Origin: Mesobacillus selenatarsenatis SF-1
GTDB lineage: Bacteria; Bacillota; Bacilli; Bacillales; Cytobacillaceae
Assembly: GCF_000813125.1 (NCBI RefSeq)
Contig: NZ_BASE01000012.1
Location: 62,001-126,000, forward strand
Length of the DNA stretch: 64,000 nt
Reading direction: 5' to 3'
Position numbers and translations under genes: made by a program. Shown piece by piece: positions 26,392-35,169 of the stretch (its first letter is position 1; every line of letters starts with the position of its first letter). Under the pieces are notes generated by a model. That model saw nothing but the letters and a program-made list of their open reading frames with translations. It had not been told where the DNA came from and did no database searches.

Positions 26392-26670
26392 TTAACCGCG
26401 ATGGCAGCGGCCGCAACCACCACAGCGTCCGCACCCGCCGCAACGAGCACATCTTCCACATCCTCCGCAGCCTCCACAACGGAAACATCCGCCGCAGCCA
26501 AAGCAGCTAAAGAAGCAAGAAAAACCGAAACAACCGCCAAAACCACCCAGGCCTAGAAAAATTCGCTCATCCCCTGAATGGTATTGGTTTTGATCCCAGC
26601 TAACCGGCTGAGTTGCCTGGAAATCACCAACATTAAGCATTTGCAGTTCATTTTGAAAATTATTCATCAT
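26392..26670 (-). CDS. Heterocycloanthracin/sonorensin-type TOMM precursor
   Basis: The 92-residue peptide has a leader of about 37 residues with the motif LQMLNVGDFQ, then a Gly/Cys core. It has 14 cysteines; the twelve from residue 56 to 89 are spaced exactly every third residue (Cys-Gly-Gly and Cys-Gly-Arg style), with Ser 51 and Ser 55 as further candidates for cyclisation. This is the pattern of the heterocycloanthracin/sonorensin family, in which cysteines become thiazoles. AGGAGG lies 9 bases before the ATG. It is first in the operon, next to its modifying enzymes. Confidence 0.93.
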   Translation of the reverse strand: MMNNFQNELQMLNVGDFQATQPVSWDQNQYHSGDERIFLGLGGFGGCFGFSCFFSCFGCGGCFRCGGCGGCGRCARCGGCGRCGGCGRCHRG

Positions 26671-27066
26671 TATTCTTTACCTCCTCGGATAAATACAGGG
26701 CTCCAAAATACAAGTCACAACGTTGAGCACTATCGAAAATATTCCTATATACATGGTACAAACATAATTAATAAGAATACTCTTCACCAATTTATGAAGA
26801 CGAAACGGCATTTGTCACATATGCAAAAGCCTATTTAAATTTTTACAGAAGAATGCGTCTGAAACTGATTACTTTTAGTTCCTTCGAGAACAAGGGACGC
26901 AAGAGTTTGGAAAAATCAAATTGATTCGGCCATTGCTTCAAAAATGAAACACTACCGCATAACATCCTCAAATAAATCCCTAAGCATGACTATAAAAATA
27001 TTCTGCAACTTCCAACACAAAGTTGTACAATGAACATGTAAACTCAATTATTTGGAGGGAATAGCA

Positions 27067-27858
27067 TTGAGAAACCATGAAATTGATTTTAAAATCTATG
27101 GCGATGACATGCAGTTTGTCGAGGTTGAATTGGATCCGAATGAAACAGTTGTAGCTGAAGCTGGCAGTCTGATGATGATGGATCAGCAAATTGAAATGGA
27201 AACGATTTTTGGCGATGGTTCAGGCAGTGGCGGCGGTTTCGTTGGCAAGCTCTTTGGAGCGGGAAAACGATTATTGACGGGCGAGAGCCTTTTCATGACC
27301 ACATTTACCAATACTGGCCACGATAAGAAGCATGTATCATTCGCCTCTCCTTATCCTGGTAAAATCATTCCGATGAATTTGAGTGAGAATGGTGGAAAGA
27401 TCATCTGCCAAAAGGATGCTTTCCTCGCTGCGGCAAAAGGTGTTTCAGTGGGGGTTGAATTCCAAAGGAAGCTTGGAGCAGGCTTCTTCGGCGGAGAAGG
27501 CTTCATCATGCAGAAGCTTGAAGGAGACGGAATGGCATTTGTCCACGCTGGCGGAACGATACATAAAAGAGAACTTCAACCAGGAGAGGTCATCAAAGTC
27601 GATACTGGCTGCCTGGTTGCAATGACAAGCAACGTGAATTACGACATCGAAATGGTAAAAGGAATTAAAACAGCCTTATTTGGCGGAGAAGGACTTTTCT
27701 TTGCGACACTTAGAGGACCAGGAACTATATGGATCCAATCACTTCCATTCAGCCGCCTAGCCAGCAGAGTATTTGCAGCCGCTCCACAAGCCGGAGGACA
27801 AAACAAAGGCGAAGGCAGTGTCCTTGGCGGAGTCTTCAGAATGCTTGATGGTGATTAA
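27067..27858 (+). CDS. AIM24/TIGR00266-family protein
   Basis: The protein is about 263 residues with a repeated beta-sandwich fold and many Gly-rich turns (GDGSGSGGGFVGKLFGAGKR, GGEGFIMQKLEGDG, FGGEGLFFATLRGPG). This matches the AIM24 family (TIGR00266), widespread but of unknown function in bacteria. TTG 27067 has GGAGGG 7 bases upstream; the ATG at 27052 has no ribosome site. Divergent from the TOMM operon across about 380 bases. Confidence 0.88.
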   Translation: MRNHEIDFKIYGDDMQFVEVELDPNETVVAEAGSLMMMDQQIEMETIFGDGSGSGGGFVGKLFGAGKRLLTGESLFMTTFTNTGHDKKHVSFASPYPGKIIPMNLSENGGKIICQKDAFLAAAKGVSVGVEFQRKLGAGFFGGEGFIMQKLEGDGMAFVHAGGTIHKRELQPGEVIKVDTGCLVAMTSNVNYDIEMVKGIKTALFGGEGLFFATLRGPGTIWIQSLPFSRLASRVFAAAPQAGGQNKGEGSVLGGVFRMLDGD

Positions 27859-28012
27859 TGATGACAAATGGGGATGGATTTCGAGTCAGGAACCATCCTT
27901 TTTTCATTTGAGAATAATGGAACAAAGAGCCCATTCTTGTAATACATGAATCTTTTCCATTACATAAACGTATTAAAGTTAGCTAAACTCTTTCTAAGTG
28001 AGGTGTTGACGG

Positions 28013-28117
28013 ATGTTCTTAAGGATTTTTCATAAATCGAATCGTCCTACCAAAATAGCTCTATTAACCGGCACCATTCTTTTACTGCTAGGTGGAATAG
28101 CTAGTCTTTATCTTTAA
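28013..28117 (+). CDS. Small membrane peptide (34 aa)
   Basis: A 34-codon frame from ATG 28013 with GAGGTG upstream. A basic N-terminus (RIFHKSNRPTK) leads one hydrophobic helix (IALLTGTILLLLGGIASLYL). A strong hairpin terminator follows at 28152, which supports it as a transcribed gene. Unknown function. Confidence 0.5.
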   Translation: MFLRIFHKSNRPTKIALLTGTILLLLGGIASLYL

Positions 28118-28151
28118 GCTTTTTATTACAAAGTCGACGACTAAAAATAAA

Positions 28152-28181
28152 GGCTAAACCAAGTATTTTCCTGGTTTAGCC
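28152..28181. terminator. Bidirectional terminator
   Basis: GGCTAAACCA (28152-28161) pairs with TGGTTTAGCC (28172-28181), flanked by A- and T-rich DNA. It separates the converging small ORF and PstS-like gene. Confidence 0.85.
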
Positions 28182-28213
28182 TCTTTGATTGATTGTTTTA
28201 ACTTGTGTTATCC

Positions 28214-29671
28214 CTAATGTAATGGAATATAACCAATCTCCTCAAGCAACTTCTGGCCCTCGGGACCCTGCATCCACTCAAGCATAGGCTGGACGGATTT
28301 TTTCGGGTTGTCCTTTACTGTAATAGCATATAGATTGACGACATATGGATATTTACCTGATGCAATATTTTCAGGTGATGGCTCGACTCCGTTCAGTGAG
28401 ATCAGCTTGATCTTTTCATTCGGATTCATGCCGGTTGTGAAAAAACGAAATGAGTAACCTATTGAATTATTGTAGTTGCGGTAGCTGGCAACCTCCTCCA
28501 TTACATCGCCCATTCCAGCAACTTCTTCTTTTAGCGCCGGCACCAATGGCGTATCACCCATGAATTTTTCCATGATTGTCTGGCTGCCCGAGTCCGCTGG
28601 CCGCTGGAACGCCATGATCTTATTATCCTCTCCACCAACTTCATTCCAATTGGTTATTTTACCAGAATAAATGGATTTAATATGCTCCGAAGACAGGGAT
28701 TCAACAGGATTCTTTTCATTTACAAAAAACACAAAGGCTTCCTTGCCAATTGGTGTGAGAACGAGTTCCTTCCCCCTGCTCTCTGCTAGGCTTTGTTGCG
28801 AAGCAGAAGGCTGGGCTCCGAAGAAAATATCAACCTCTCCTGATACTAGTCTTTCAAAAGCATAAATTGTATTCGTGAAACTAACAATCTCCTCACCTGA
28901 TGGTAGCGCGTTATTGTTTTTAATATCTATGTAGGTTGCGTTTGCGAATGCAGCATAAACGGGATACGCTGCCTCCGCTCCATCCAAAATGGGCATTTCG
29001 CTTTGAGTTTCCACACTGAAACTCGCCGGTTCTTGAAGCTTTGGCAGGATGTTATTGGGGTTCGTCACATAATACGGCTCCAGGTCAACACTCGAAAAGC
29101 CATTGCCATAATCAAAGCCATATGATGGCGGAAGGATATGCTTGCTTCGCTCAATATGGATTGAACCAATAACAGCCAACAATAGGACAATGATGCCAAT
29201 CCCCGCAAACAGATTCAGCTTCCTGAAAGTAACTTTCGACTTCGTCCTCCGTTCGGATACGATATAGCCGATCAAAAAGAATAAATAATAAGCGAACGGC
29301 ACTGCAAATATGTAAATAAATTGTCCCATCATCGCGGATAAAAACGAATTCGGTAAAAAAGGGAACAGCGTGAATACGAAAACTACCCATACCTGATGAC
29401 CGAAGAACCCCTTTGATATAATCATCCCAACTGCAGCAAGGAGCACCGTCAGTAAAAGCGGAGTATAAATCGGCAGATACCGACCATAAAGCGTTTTGGC
29501 CTGTGGTCTTTTCCCAAATCGAAACCCTATGATCATAGCAACAATCGAGATAATCCCTAACAGGGCTGGCGGACCGAACCTTTCAATTGATAAAACTGCA
29601 AACCCTAATAACGATAGAAAAAGAGGCATAATTACTAGATAAATAATCAAAAAACCAGAATCCTTCTTCAT
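28214..29671 (-). CDS. Membrane protein with PstS-like phosphate-binding domain
   Basis: The protein is 485 residues. The first about 180 hold roughly six hydrophobic helices. The rest (about 200-485) resembles a phosphate ABC transporter solute-binding protein, with IYSGKITNWNEVGG and FQRPADSGSQTIMEKF, the PstS ligand-binding signatures. It is not next to pstC/A/B, so it may act as a phosphate sensor or an adhesin-like surface protein rather than a transport subunit. ATG 29671 has GGAGGT upstream. Confidence 0.85.
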   Translation of the reverse strand: MKKDSGFLIIYLVIMPLFLSLLGFAVLSIERFGPPALLGIISIVAMIIGFRFGKRPQAKTLYGRYLPIYTPLLLTVLLAAVGMIISKGFFGHQVWVVFVFTLFPFLPNSFLSAMMGQFIYIFAVPFAYYLFFLIGYIVSERRTKSKVTFRKLNLFAGIGIIVLLLAVIGSIHIERSKHILPPSYGFDYGNGFSSVDLEPYYVTNPNNILPKLQEPASFSVETQSEMPILDGAEAAYPVYAAFANATYIDIKNNNALPSGEEIVSFTNTIYAFERLVSGEVDIFFGAQPSASQQSLAESRGKELVLTPIGKEAFVFFVNEKNPVESLSSEHIKSIYSGKITNWNEVGGEDNKIMAFQRPADSGSQTIMEKFMGDTPLVPALKEEVAGMGDVMEEVASYRNYNNSIGYSFRFFTTGMNPNEKIKLISLNGVEPSPENIASGKYPYVVNLYAITVKDNPKKSVQPMLEWMQGPEGQKLLEEIGYIPLH

Positions 29672-29769
29672 TTCGAAGACCTCCAAAACTCATTATATTT
29701 AGTGTAATTTTACACTAAAAGAATAAATTGGCAAACATATATTTTTGAATTTTGAAATTGAAATGTAAA

Positions 29770-30190
29770 AGATCAACTTTATATTCCATTGGTGAACTAA
29801 ATCTCCTGAAACATGAAAAAACAGGGCACCAATACAGTCTATTGATGACCTAAATCTTGAAAATATGAAAAAACAGGGCACCAATACAGTCTATTGATGA
29901 CCTAAATCTTGAAAATATGAAAAAACAGGGCACCAATACAGCCTATTAATGACCTAAATCTCAGAAATACGGAAAAACAGGGCACCAATACAGCCTATTC
30001 GTAACCTAAATCTCGGAAATACGGAAAAACAGGGCGCCTATACAGCCTATTGGTGACCTAAGTCTCGAAAATACGAAAAAACAGGGCACCAATACAGTCT
30101 ATTGGTGACCTATATCTCGAGAATTCGAAAAAACAGGGCACCAATACAGCCTATTGGTGACCTATATCTCAAAAATAGAACGAATCAGGG
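29770..30190. repeat. Tandem 52-bp repeat, eight units
   Basis: CAGGGCACC-type motifs start at 29822, 29874, 29926, 29978, 30030, 30082, 30134 and 30186: exactly 52 bases each. Units share GAAAAAACAGGGCACCAATA and CAGTCTATTGATGACCTA and differ by point changes only. There is no convincing open frame. It fills the gap between the PstS-like gene and the FtsW operon. Confidence 0.92.
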
Positions 30191-30233
30191 CACCAAAAAA
30201 AACTAAATTAATGTAACTTCCACAAAAATAAGA

Positions 30234-30257
30234 GAGGAACCTTAAACAAAGCTCCTC
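30234..30257 (-). terminator. Terminator of sigma-PadR-FtsW operon
   Basis: On the minus strand GAGGA...CTT pairs with AAG...TCCTC and is followed by TCTTATTTTT. It starts 9 bases after the FtsW/RodA-type gene stop. Confidence 0.65.
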
Positions 30258-30265
30258 CCCCAGCA

Positions 30266-31537
30266 TCAAGCCGCTCTATTTATCTTTATATCCTTCCTCC
30301 GATAAACACTCAGAACGACTCCCATAATAAACGCATTAAATAGCATCGGGATAAATCCATAACTGATGAATGGCAGAGACATAGACGTCAGTGGAAGCAG
30401 ACCAATCATCATTCCAACATTGTAGATGAATTGAACGAGGAACAATGTCACCCCGCCGACCAGCAACAGGTTTCCAAAGCGAGTGTTGATTTGAGTGGAT
30501 ATCATAACAATTCTCGCCGCAAACAGTGAGAGAATCACGAATAAGCCAATCCCAAACGAATAACCGTAATGATAAGTCAGATTCACGAATGCGTAATCGG
30601 TATGCTCGAATGGCAATGCTTCAGTTTTGACGGCAGAACCGAACCAACCGGCAGAGGATAATCGTTCTTTCAGTTGCAGATACATATATCCCCAGCTGTC
30701 TGGATATTTTTCAGGATTCAGGAATCCTAATATCCTTGCAAGCTGGTATTCTTTCACAGTGAACCAGGCAAACGTGCTAAAAGCTGCAACTCCCATTATT
30801 GACGTGATCGTTATGAGAGTTGCAGTTTTTCGACTAAACGTGCTCCACCACATCATTATAAAAATCATTACCATATAAATGAAGCTAACTGCTAAGTTCG
30901 GAACTGCCATTAAAAGAAGCAGTGGTAAAGCAAATAATAAAAAACGCTGCCATAGTTTGATTTTCGGATTGTTGAAAAATGAAGCCCAGCCCAGAAACAA
31001 GAATGGCAGTGCGTAGTGGCTTTCCATCTGGAAAGGGCCAATCATAAAATATGGGACCCCATTTATGATTGCATTTGGGATCGTTAATAATAAGAATAAA
31101 AACAATACCCCGATAGAATAATATACCCAGCCTTTGTTTTCTAATTTTCGATAATCAATAAACATCATGGCTGCTGCAATCATCACACCTAGTAAAACAT
31201 GAATAGCTTTCATCACTAAATAACCATCTGATAACTCATCACCCAATGTGATCAGCGGCAGGAAGCTCAGTGCCATGGTAATAGCCAACAAACCGATCAG
31301 CCACCAGTCAATCCTAGGTTTATGAAGTTTATTCAACTCGTGTCCAAGCTTTGACGGACTTCCCATTTGGCTAACCGCTTTTTCCTCCGCTTCTCTCTCA
31401 CTCAAACCTTTACCAACCCATTCTTTTTTCACCTCATTAAGATGGTATTCCAATTCCGAAGCCACATACTTTTTCGCTTCCTTAGACCGAATATGATTCG
31501 TCACTTCACTTAAAAAATAATCCCATCTATTATTCAT
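30266..31537 (-). CDS. FtsW/RodA/SpoVE-family protein with permease-prefix domain
   Basis: The protein is 423 residues. The N-terminal 65 form a cytosolic HAAS/permease-prefix helical domain (YFLSEVTNHI..., AEEKAVSQMGSPSKLGHELN). About ten transmembrane helices follow with SEDS-family features (LPFISYG near the end, as in FtsW/RodA). SEDS proteins polymerise or move lipid II. Here the gene sits in an operon with a PadR repressor and an ECF sigma factor, so it is probably a regulated, not housekeeping, wall-synthesis protein. Confidence 0.85.
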   Translation of the reverse strand: MNNRWDYFLSEVTNHIRSKEAKKYVASELEYHLNEVKKEWVGKGLSEREAEEKAVSQMGSPSKLGHELNKLHKPRIDWWLIGLLAITMALSFLPLITLGDELSDGYLVMKAIHVLLGVMIAAAMMFIDYRKLENKGWVYYSIGVLFLFLLLTIPNAIINGVPYFMIGPFQMESHYALPFLFLGWASFFNNPKIKLWQRFLLFALPLLLLMAVPNLAVSFIYMVMIFIMMWWSTFSRKTATLITITSIMGVAAFSTFAWFTVKEYQLARILGFLNPEKYPDSWGYMYLQLKERLSSAGWFGSAVKTEALPFEHTDYAFVNLTYHYGYSFGIGLFVILSLFAARIVMISTQINTRFGNLLLVGGVTLFLVQFIYNVGMMIGLLPLTSMSLPFISYGFIPMLFNAFIMGVVLSVYRRKDIKINRAA

Positions 31538-31544
31538 AGCTCTA

Positions 31545-31952
31545 TCACTCCTCCAGCACTCCTTTTATGACGATACGGCCTGAAGACGATTCTTTCTCCT
31601 GCTTACGGAGATACTTCCTCCCTTTATCGATAATCTGATAGAATTTCGTTCCTTCACTATTCCAGCAGGAAGCAATCAACCGTTTTTGTTCAAGTGTGTG
31701 CAGCATCGTGTACACCGAGCCTTCATTGGCCTCAAACTTCTTGAAGCCCCTCGACCTTAGCAGTCCCTTCAATTCATAGCCTGTTTTTTCATGAAGAAGC
31801 AGCTGCAGAATTGCTACCGTAAGCAAATCATCACTTTCATCAGGCATGTTTATTTGTTTATGAATTTCTTTTCTCATTTTTTCTGAAAAACTTAATTCTT
31901 TAAAAGTAGACTTCTCCATGGATTTTCGGAGTTTATTCAGCCGTTCTTCCAT
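31545..31952 (-). CDS. PadR-family transcriptional regulator
   Basis: The 135-residue protein has the PadR winged helix (LLTVAILQLLLHEKTGYEL, EGSVYTMLHTLEQKRLI) after an N-terminal extension of about 40 residues. PadR genes are commonly paired with genes for HAAS/permease-prefix proteins, as here. Its ATG follows the sigma factor stop with no gap, so translation is coupled; the ribosome site GGAGG lies inside the sigma gene end. Confidence 0.9.
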   Translation of the reverse strand: MEERLNKLRKSMEKSTFKELSFSEKMRKEIHKQINMPDESDDLLTVAILQLLLHEKTGYELKGLLRSRGFKKFEANEGSVYTMLHTLEQKRLIASCWNSEGTKFYQIIDKGRKYLRKQEKESSSGRIVIKGVLEE

Positions 31953-32489
31953 TTATATTTCCTCCAATCTTTCTTTAAGGAGTTCTTTCGCTCGCTTAAG
32001 CCGTGTCTTAATTGTGTTTTCTTTAAACTCTGTCACCGCCGAGATTTCCTTGATGCTCATCTCTTCAAAATAAAAAAGGTAAATCACTTCCCGATAGTTA
32101 ACTGGCAGCTCCATAACCGCGGCGGCCAACTGGCCATCTTCTTCGTCCTGAATCACGGTTTGCTCGACACTATCACTCTGCAGTGAATCATAAATAGGCT
32201 GATAATCGGTCGTAAAAACATTCTTGTTGTACCAGCTTTTCAAATAGTCCTTGCAGTGGTTGGAAGCGATCCGCCATAGCCAGGTCCGGAACTTTGATTT
32301 ACCGCTATATTTATGAAGCGATTTATAACATTTCACGAAAATCTCCTGAGTCAAATCCTCAGCGATTTGTTTATTTTTCACATACGAAAACGTTAGCTGC
32401 AGAATCTCTTGCCCATATCTGGTCATGATTTCATCAATCGCCTCTGCCGCATTCTCGATTTCATTCATCTCTGCTGTTATTTCCTCCAC
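31953..32489 (-). CDS. ECF-type sigma-70 factor
   Basis: The 178-residue sigma factor has region 2 (LTFSYVKNKQIAEDLTQEIF, FRTWLWRIASNHCKDYL) and region 4 (LPVNYREVIYLFYFEEMSIK, IKTRLKRAKELLKERL). It is the first gene of an operon with a PadR regulator and an FtsW/RodA-type membrane protein. No classical anti-sigma gene is adjacent; the membrane protein's cytosolic prefix domain could take that role. The ORF is divergent from the PAS kinase. Confidence 0.9.
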   Translation of the reverse strand: MEEITAEMNEIENAAEAIDEIMTRYGQEILQLTFSYVKNKQIAEDLTQEIFVKCYKSLHKYSGKSKFRTWLWRIASNHCKDYLKSWYNKNVFTTDYQPIYDSLQSDSVEQTVIQDEEDGQLAAAVMELPVNYREVIYLFYFEEMSIKEISAVTEFKENTIKTRLKRAKELLKERLEEI

Positions 32490-32699
32490 AACCGTTCCCC
32501 CTTCAAAGTTATAGACGACGGACTTTTAAAAAAGTTTTGTAATCATTTTTTGATCTATTTAAATCGGGATAAAAGTTCTATTTTTTCAAAAATTGAAAAT
32601 AATATTCGTTCCTCTTCGCTTTCGTCTAGTAAAATAGAAAGTGGATTTAAGTCGCGTGTACATATTATACAGAAATTAATTGTAAGGGAGGCTTTTAAA

Positions 32700-34139
32700 A
32701 TGATCAAAGAAGAAACTCAACGAGCCTATACCTCAGATATAAAAGATTTCCATGATATAAGCTTAGCACTGCTGAATGCAAAGGATTTTCTCTCCAGTCA
32801 TACATTGGACGGAAGATTTACATATGCGGCACCTTCCTGTGAAATTCTCTTCGGTTATACATCAGCCGAGCTGTACGATCAGTCCATTTTCAATTTTTGC
32901 CATCCGTTCGACCAGGAAAAGTTAGAACATTACTTTTCTTCAAATCAATACGGAGAAATCATGTTTCGTTTCAGGAGAAAAGAAGGTGATTATCTTTGGC
33001 TGGAGTCAAGCAGCACGAAGGGGCTTTCAAACACTGAGGTTGTGCTCATATCAAGAAATGTAACCCACCGCGTAAATCGGGAGGAAAAACTGAAAGAACG
33101 TCAAAAGAGAGATCGGTTATTCCTTGAACATTCCAAGGATACAATGGGAATCATCACAAAAAACGGTGTATGGACTTACATTAATGAACAGGGTAAGAAA
33201 TTGATGGGCGCAACTAGTTTCGATGAAATAGTTGGTACCTCTTTGTATGACTATACTGACTCAAAGGACTATAAGTTGCTGCGAGAAAGCTTGGACACAA
33301 GAGACTCAAGTGACCTTGAAATCAGTTTAATCCGGAAAGATAATGATTCGAAGAGAGCTGAGGTGCAGCTTATCCCGACGGTATTCAAAAACAGAGATGT
33401 TTCCCTTGTCATCATTAAAGATATTACAGAACAAAGGAATACCGAGGACCAGCTGCAGGTAGCTGAAAAACTTTCAGTAATCGGCCAAATGGCGGCCGGA
33501 ATCGCTCATGAAATCAGGAATCCTTTGACTGCGATAAAAGGCTTTACTCAGCTTTTGAGTGAGCACCCGGCAGAAGAAGCAGAAGATTATGCCGAAATCA
33601 TCCTGGATGAGCTCGCCCGTATAGAGTCTATAGTTGGGGACTTGCTGGTCCTTGCCAAGCCTCAGGCTTCCAATCTATCGAATGTAGATTTGGTCCCTCT
33701 GGTGAACGGCGTTGTGAACTTGCTCAATCCTCAGGCAACGCTATCAGATGCCTTTATTAAGATTAAAACTGATTCACCTAGCATTTACATAGATTGTGAA
33801 CCGGATAAAATAAAACAGGTGTTAATCAATTTAATCCAAAATTCTATAGAGGCGATGACAAAAGGCGGAGAAATCCTTGTGGCTATTTCAAAAGAAGCAA
33901 ACCTAGCTTCAATTCAGGTTACGGATCAGGGAGCAGGAATTCCAGAAGACCGTCTCAATAAACTAGGAGAACCCTTCTATAGCACAAAAGAAAAAGGAAC
34001 CGGCCTCGGCTTGATGATTTGCCAGAAAATCATTAAAAACCATGGCGGCAAAATCGATTTCTCTAGCATCGTTGATGAAGGAACAACCGTTACGATTACC
34101 CTGCCTGTACATGATAATTACCAGGATGACATTATTTAA
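32700..34139 (+). CDS. PAS-PAS sensor histidine kinase
   Basis: The 479-residue soluble kinase has two PAS domains (about 15-125 and 135-245), a HisKA domain with phospho-His 270 in the H-box AAGIAHEIRNPLTAIKGF, and a HATPase_c domain with N-box (NLIQNSIEA), DQGAGIP and GTGLGL motifs. The build is that of Bacillus phosphorelay kinases such as KinA/KinE. No response regulator is adjacent (orphan kinase). ATG 32700 has AAGGGAGG upstream; the longer open frame to 32409 is non-coding. Confidence 0.92.
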   Translation: MIKEETQRAYTSDIKDFHDISLALLNAKDFLSSHTLDGRFTYAAPSCEILFGYTSAELYDQSIFNFCHPFDQEKLEHYFSSNQYGEIMFRFRRKEGDYLWLESSSTKGLSNTEVVLISRNVTHRVNREEKLKERQKRDRLFLEHSKDTMGIITKNGVWTYINEQGKKLMGATSFDEIVGTSLYDYTDSKDYKLLRESLDTRDSSDLEISLIRKDNDSKRAEVQLIPTVFKNRDVSLVIIKDITEQRNTEDQLQVAEKLSVIGQMAAGIAHEIRNPLTAIKGFTQLLSEHPAEEAEDYAEIILDELARIESIVGDLLVLAKPQASNLSNVDLVPLVNGVVNLLNPQATLSDAFIKIKTDSPSIYIDCEPDKIKQVLINLIQNSIEAMTKGGEILVAISKEANLASIQVTDQGAGIPEDRLNKLGEPFYSTKEKGTGLGLMICQKIIKNHGGKIDFSSIVDEGTTVTITLPVHDNYQDDII

Positions 34140-34237
34140 TCAGGGAAATAAGAATCACTTGCTAGTGAAAATAACCCGCTCGGTTAAAAATGAAAACCGT
34201 TCCGTTTCAGGGTGCACATATCATATATATGACAATT

Positions 34238-34280
34238 AAAATGGCGTGTAAACTGACTTAAGTTTTGTCACGCCATTTTT
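34238..34280 (+). terminator. Terminator of the AAAATGGC repeat family
   Basis: AAAATGGCGTG (34238-34248) with CACGCCATTTT (34269-34279) and an inner AACT/AGTT pair. The about 45 bases before it (CCGTTCCGTTTCAGGGTGCA and on) are shared with 56200, so the terminator is part of a larger repeated unit. Confidence 0.8.
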
Positions 34281-34339
34281 ATGCTTTATTGTATTTTTGC
34301 ATCTAAAATGAAAACAATCTTGTTCAACATAAGCACCCG

Positions 34340-34570
34340 TTACTTCAATAAGCTAAGTTCCTCTTTAGCAAGTTTTATTGCGTTCTGTTCTGTATCAGTT
34401 ATTGTTTTAGTATAAGTAATTTCCTGCCAAAATTCTTCCCAAGTATCACCTTCTTCATCTACACACTCAGGAAAGTATTTAAACAACTGGATTTCATATG
34501 TCTTTTCGCTTTTTAAAATGACAGCCTTAAATTTTTTGTTATCCGCTAATATTTCTTTAAAAATCCCCAT
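34340..34570 (-). CDS. Hypothetical small protein
   Basis: The 76-residue acidic, soluble product has a Trp-rich centre (DTWEEFWQEI) and a helix at the end (AIKLAKEELSLL). A box-like palindrome (TTCAACATAAGCACCCGTTA) overlaps its 3' end. It could belong to a family of small phage- or immunity-associated proteins; not recognised. Confidence 0.55.
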   Translation of the reverse strand: MGIFKEILADNKKFKAVILKSEKTYEIQLFKYFPECVDEEGDTWEEFWQEITYTKTITDTEQNAIKLAKEELSLLK

Positions 34571-34636
34571 TAATTAATCACCATTTTTTCTATATGATTT
34601 TTCACTAAAGCACCCGTTAACTCATATGATTGTATT

Positions 34637-35014
34637 CTAATATCCGTTTACAGTTTGAATTATTCCAGAACCAGCTATTATTTTTGCCTCAACAGTTCCT
34701 GTTATGTTTACTATCAGTAAATCTGTTTGTTCATCCTTGCAAATATCAATATCACCTCTGTACGTATTACTACTTGCTTTAATGCTTACTTCCTGAATAT
34801 CAAAGAAGTCCAATTCAACAAAAGTAGTTGTATATCTTCCTTCAATCCATTTTTTTGGAGGTTTATCAGCGAAAAAAGGCAAATCAAAACCCACGGTCAA
34901 TCTATCTCCTTCACGAGATATTTCAATCTTTTCTATTCTTAAATTTTTTAAAGTAGGCACCTTTGTATAAATCATTGAAATGAATTTGTTATCAGTAAAG
35001 TGTTCGTACCACAT
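34637..35014 (-). CDS. Imm50-family immunity protein
   Basis: The 125-residue soluble protein has a VPTLKNLRIEKIEI start, a beta-strand DRLTVGFDLPFF, a KWIEGRYTTTFVELDFFDIQ strand pair and a C-terminal IVNITGTVEAKI strand. This matches Imm50 immunity proteins of polymorphic-toxin systems. No toxin gene is adjacent, so it is an orphan immunity gene; the toxin target cannot be named. Confidence 0.65.
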   Translation of the reverse strand: MWYEHFTDNKFISMIYTKVPTLKNLRIEKIEISREGDRLTVGFDLPFFADKPPKKWIEGRYTTTFVELDFFDIQEVSIKASSNTYRGDIDICKDEQTDLLIVNITGTVEAKIIAGSGIIQTVNGY

Positions 35015-35066
35015 ATTTTCAACCCCAAATTTCTACTTAAAATTGTTGTCTTTAATGTACCGTCTT

Positions 35067-35147
35067 ATTTAACTAACCTGCTCCTTTAGTTCCATAAGGA
35101 TTTTGTAAAAAAAGTGCAATAATCTTTCCTGGATCTCCGCACCTGAT
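35067..35147 (-). repeat. Cassette-type palindromic element
   Basis: Box: CTTATTTAAC, loop TAACCTGCTCCTTTA, GTTCCATAAG. Then an A-run and a terminator stem TGCAATAATC / GGATCTCCGCA, ending about 22 bases after the stop of the SMI1/KNR4 gene. Confidence 0.8.
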
Positions 35148-35169
35148 ATCGTGAAATAAAAGGTAATTG

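Noticed and set aside
26271..26556. Two long Ala/Val- or Ala/Thr-rich frames over the TOMM precursor
   Set aside because: They are the other frames of the Gly/Cys-rich core repeat; low complexity and no ribosome site.
29770..30190. CRISPR array
   Set aside because: Units are 52 bp with no separate unique spacers and no cas genes; it is a plain tandem repeat.
32409..32699. N-terminal extension of the PAS kinase
   Set aside because: The long frame runs over the sigma operon's promoter and start; the real ribosome site is at 32688-32695.
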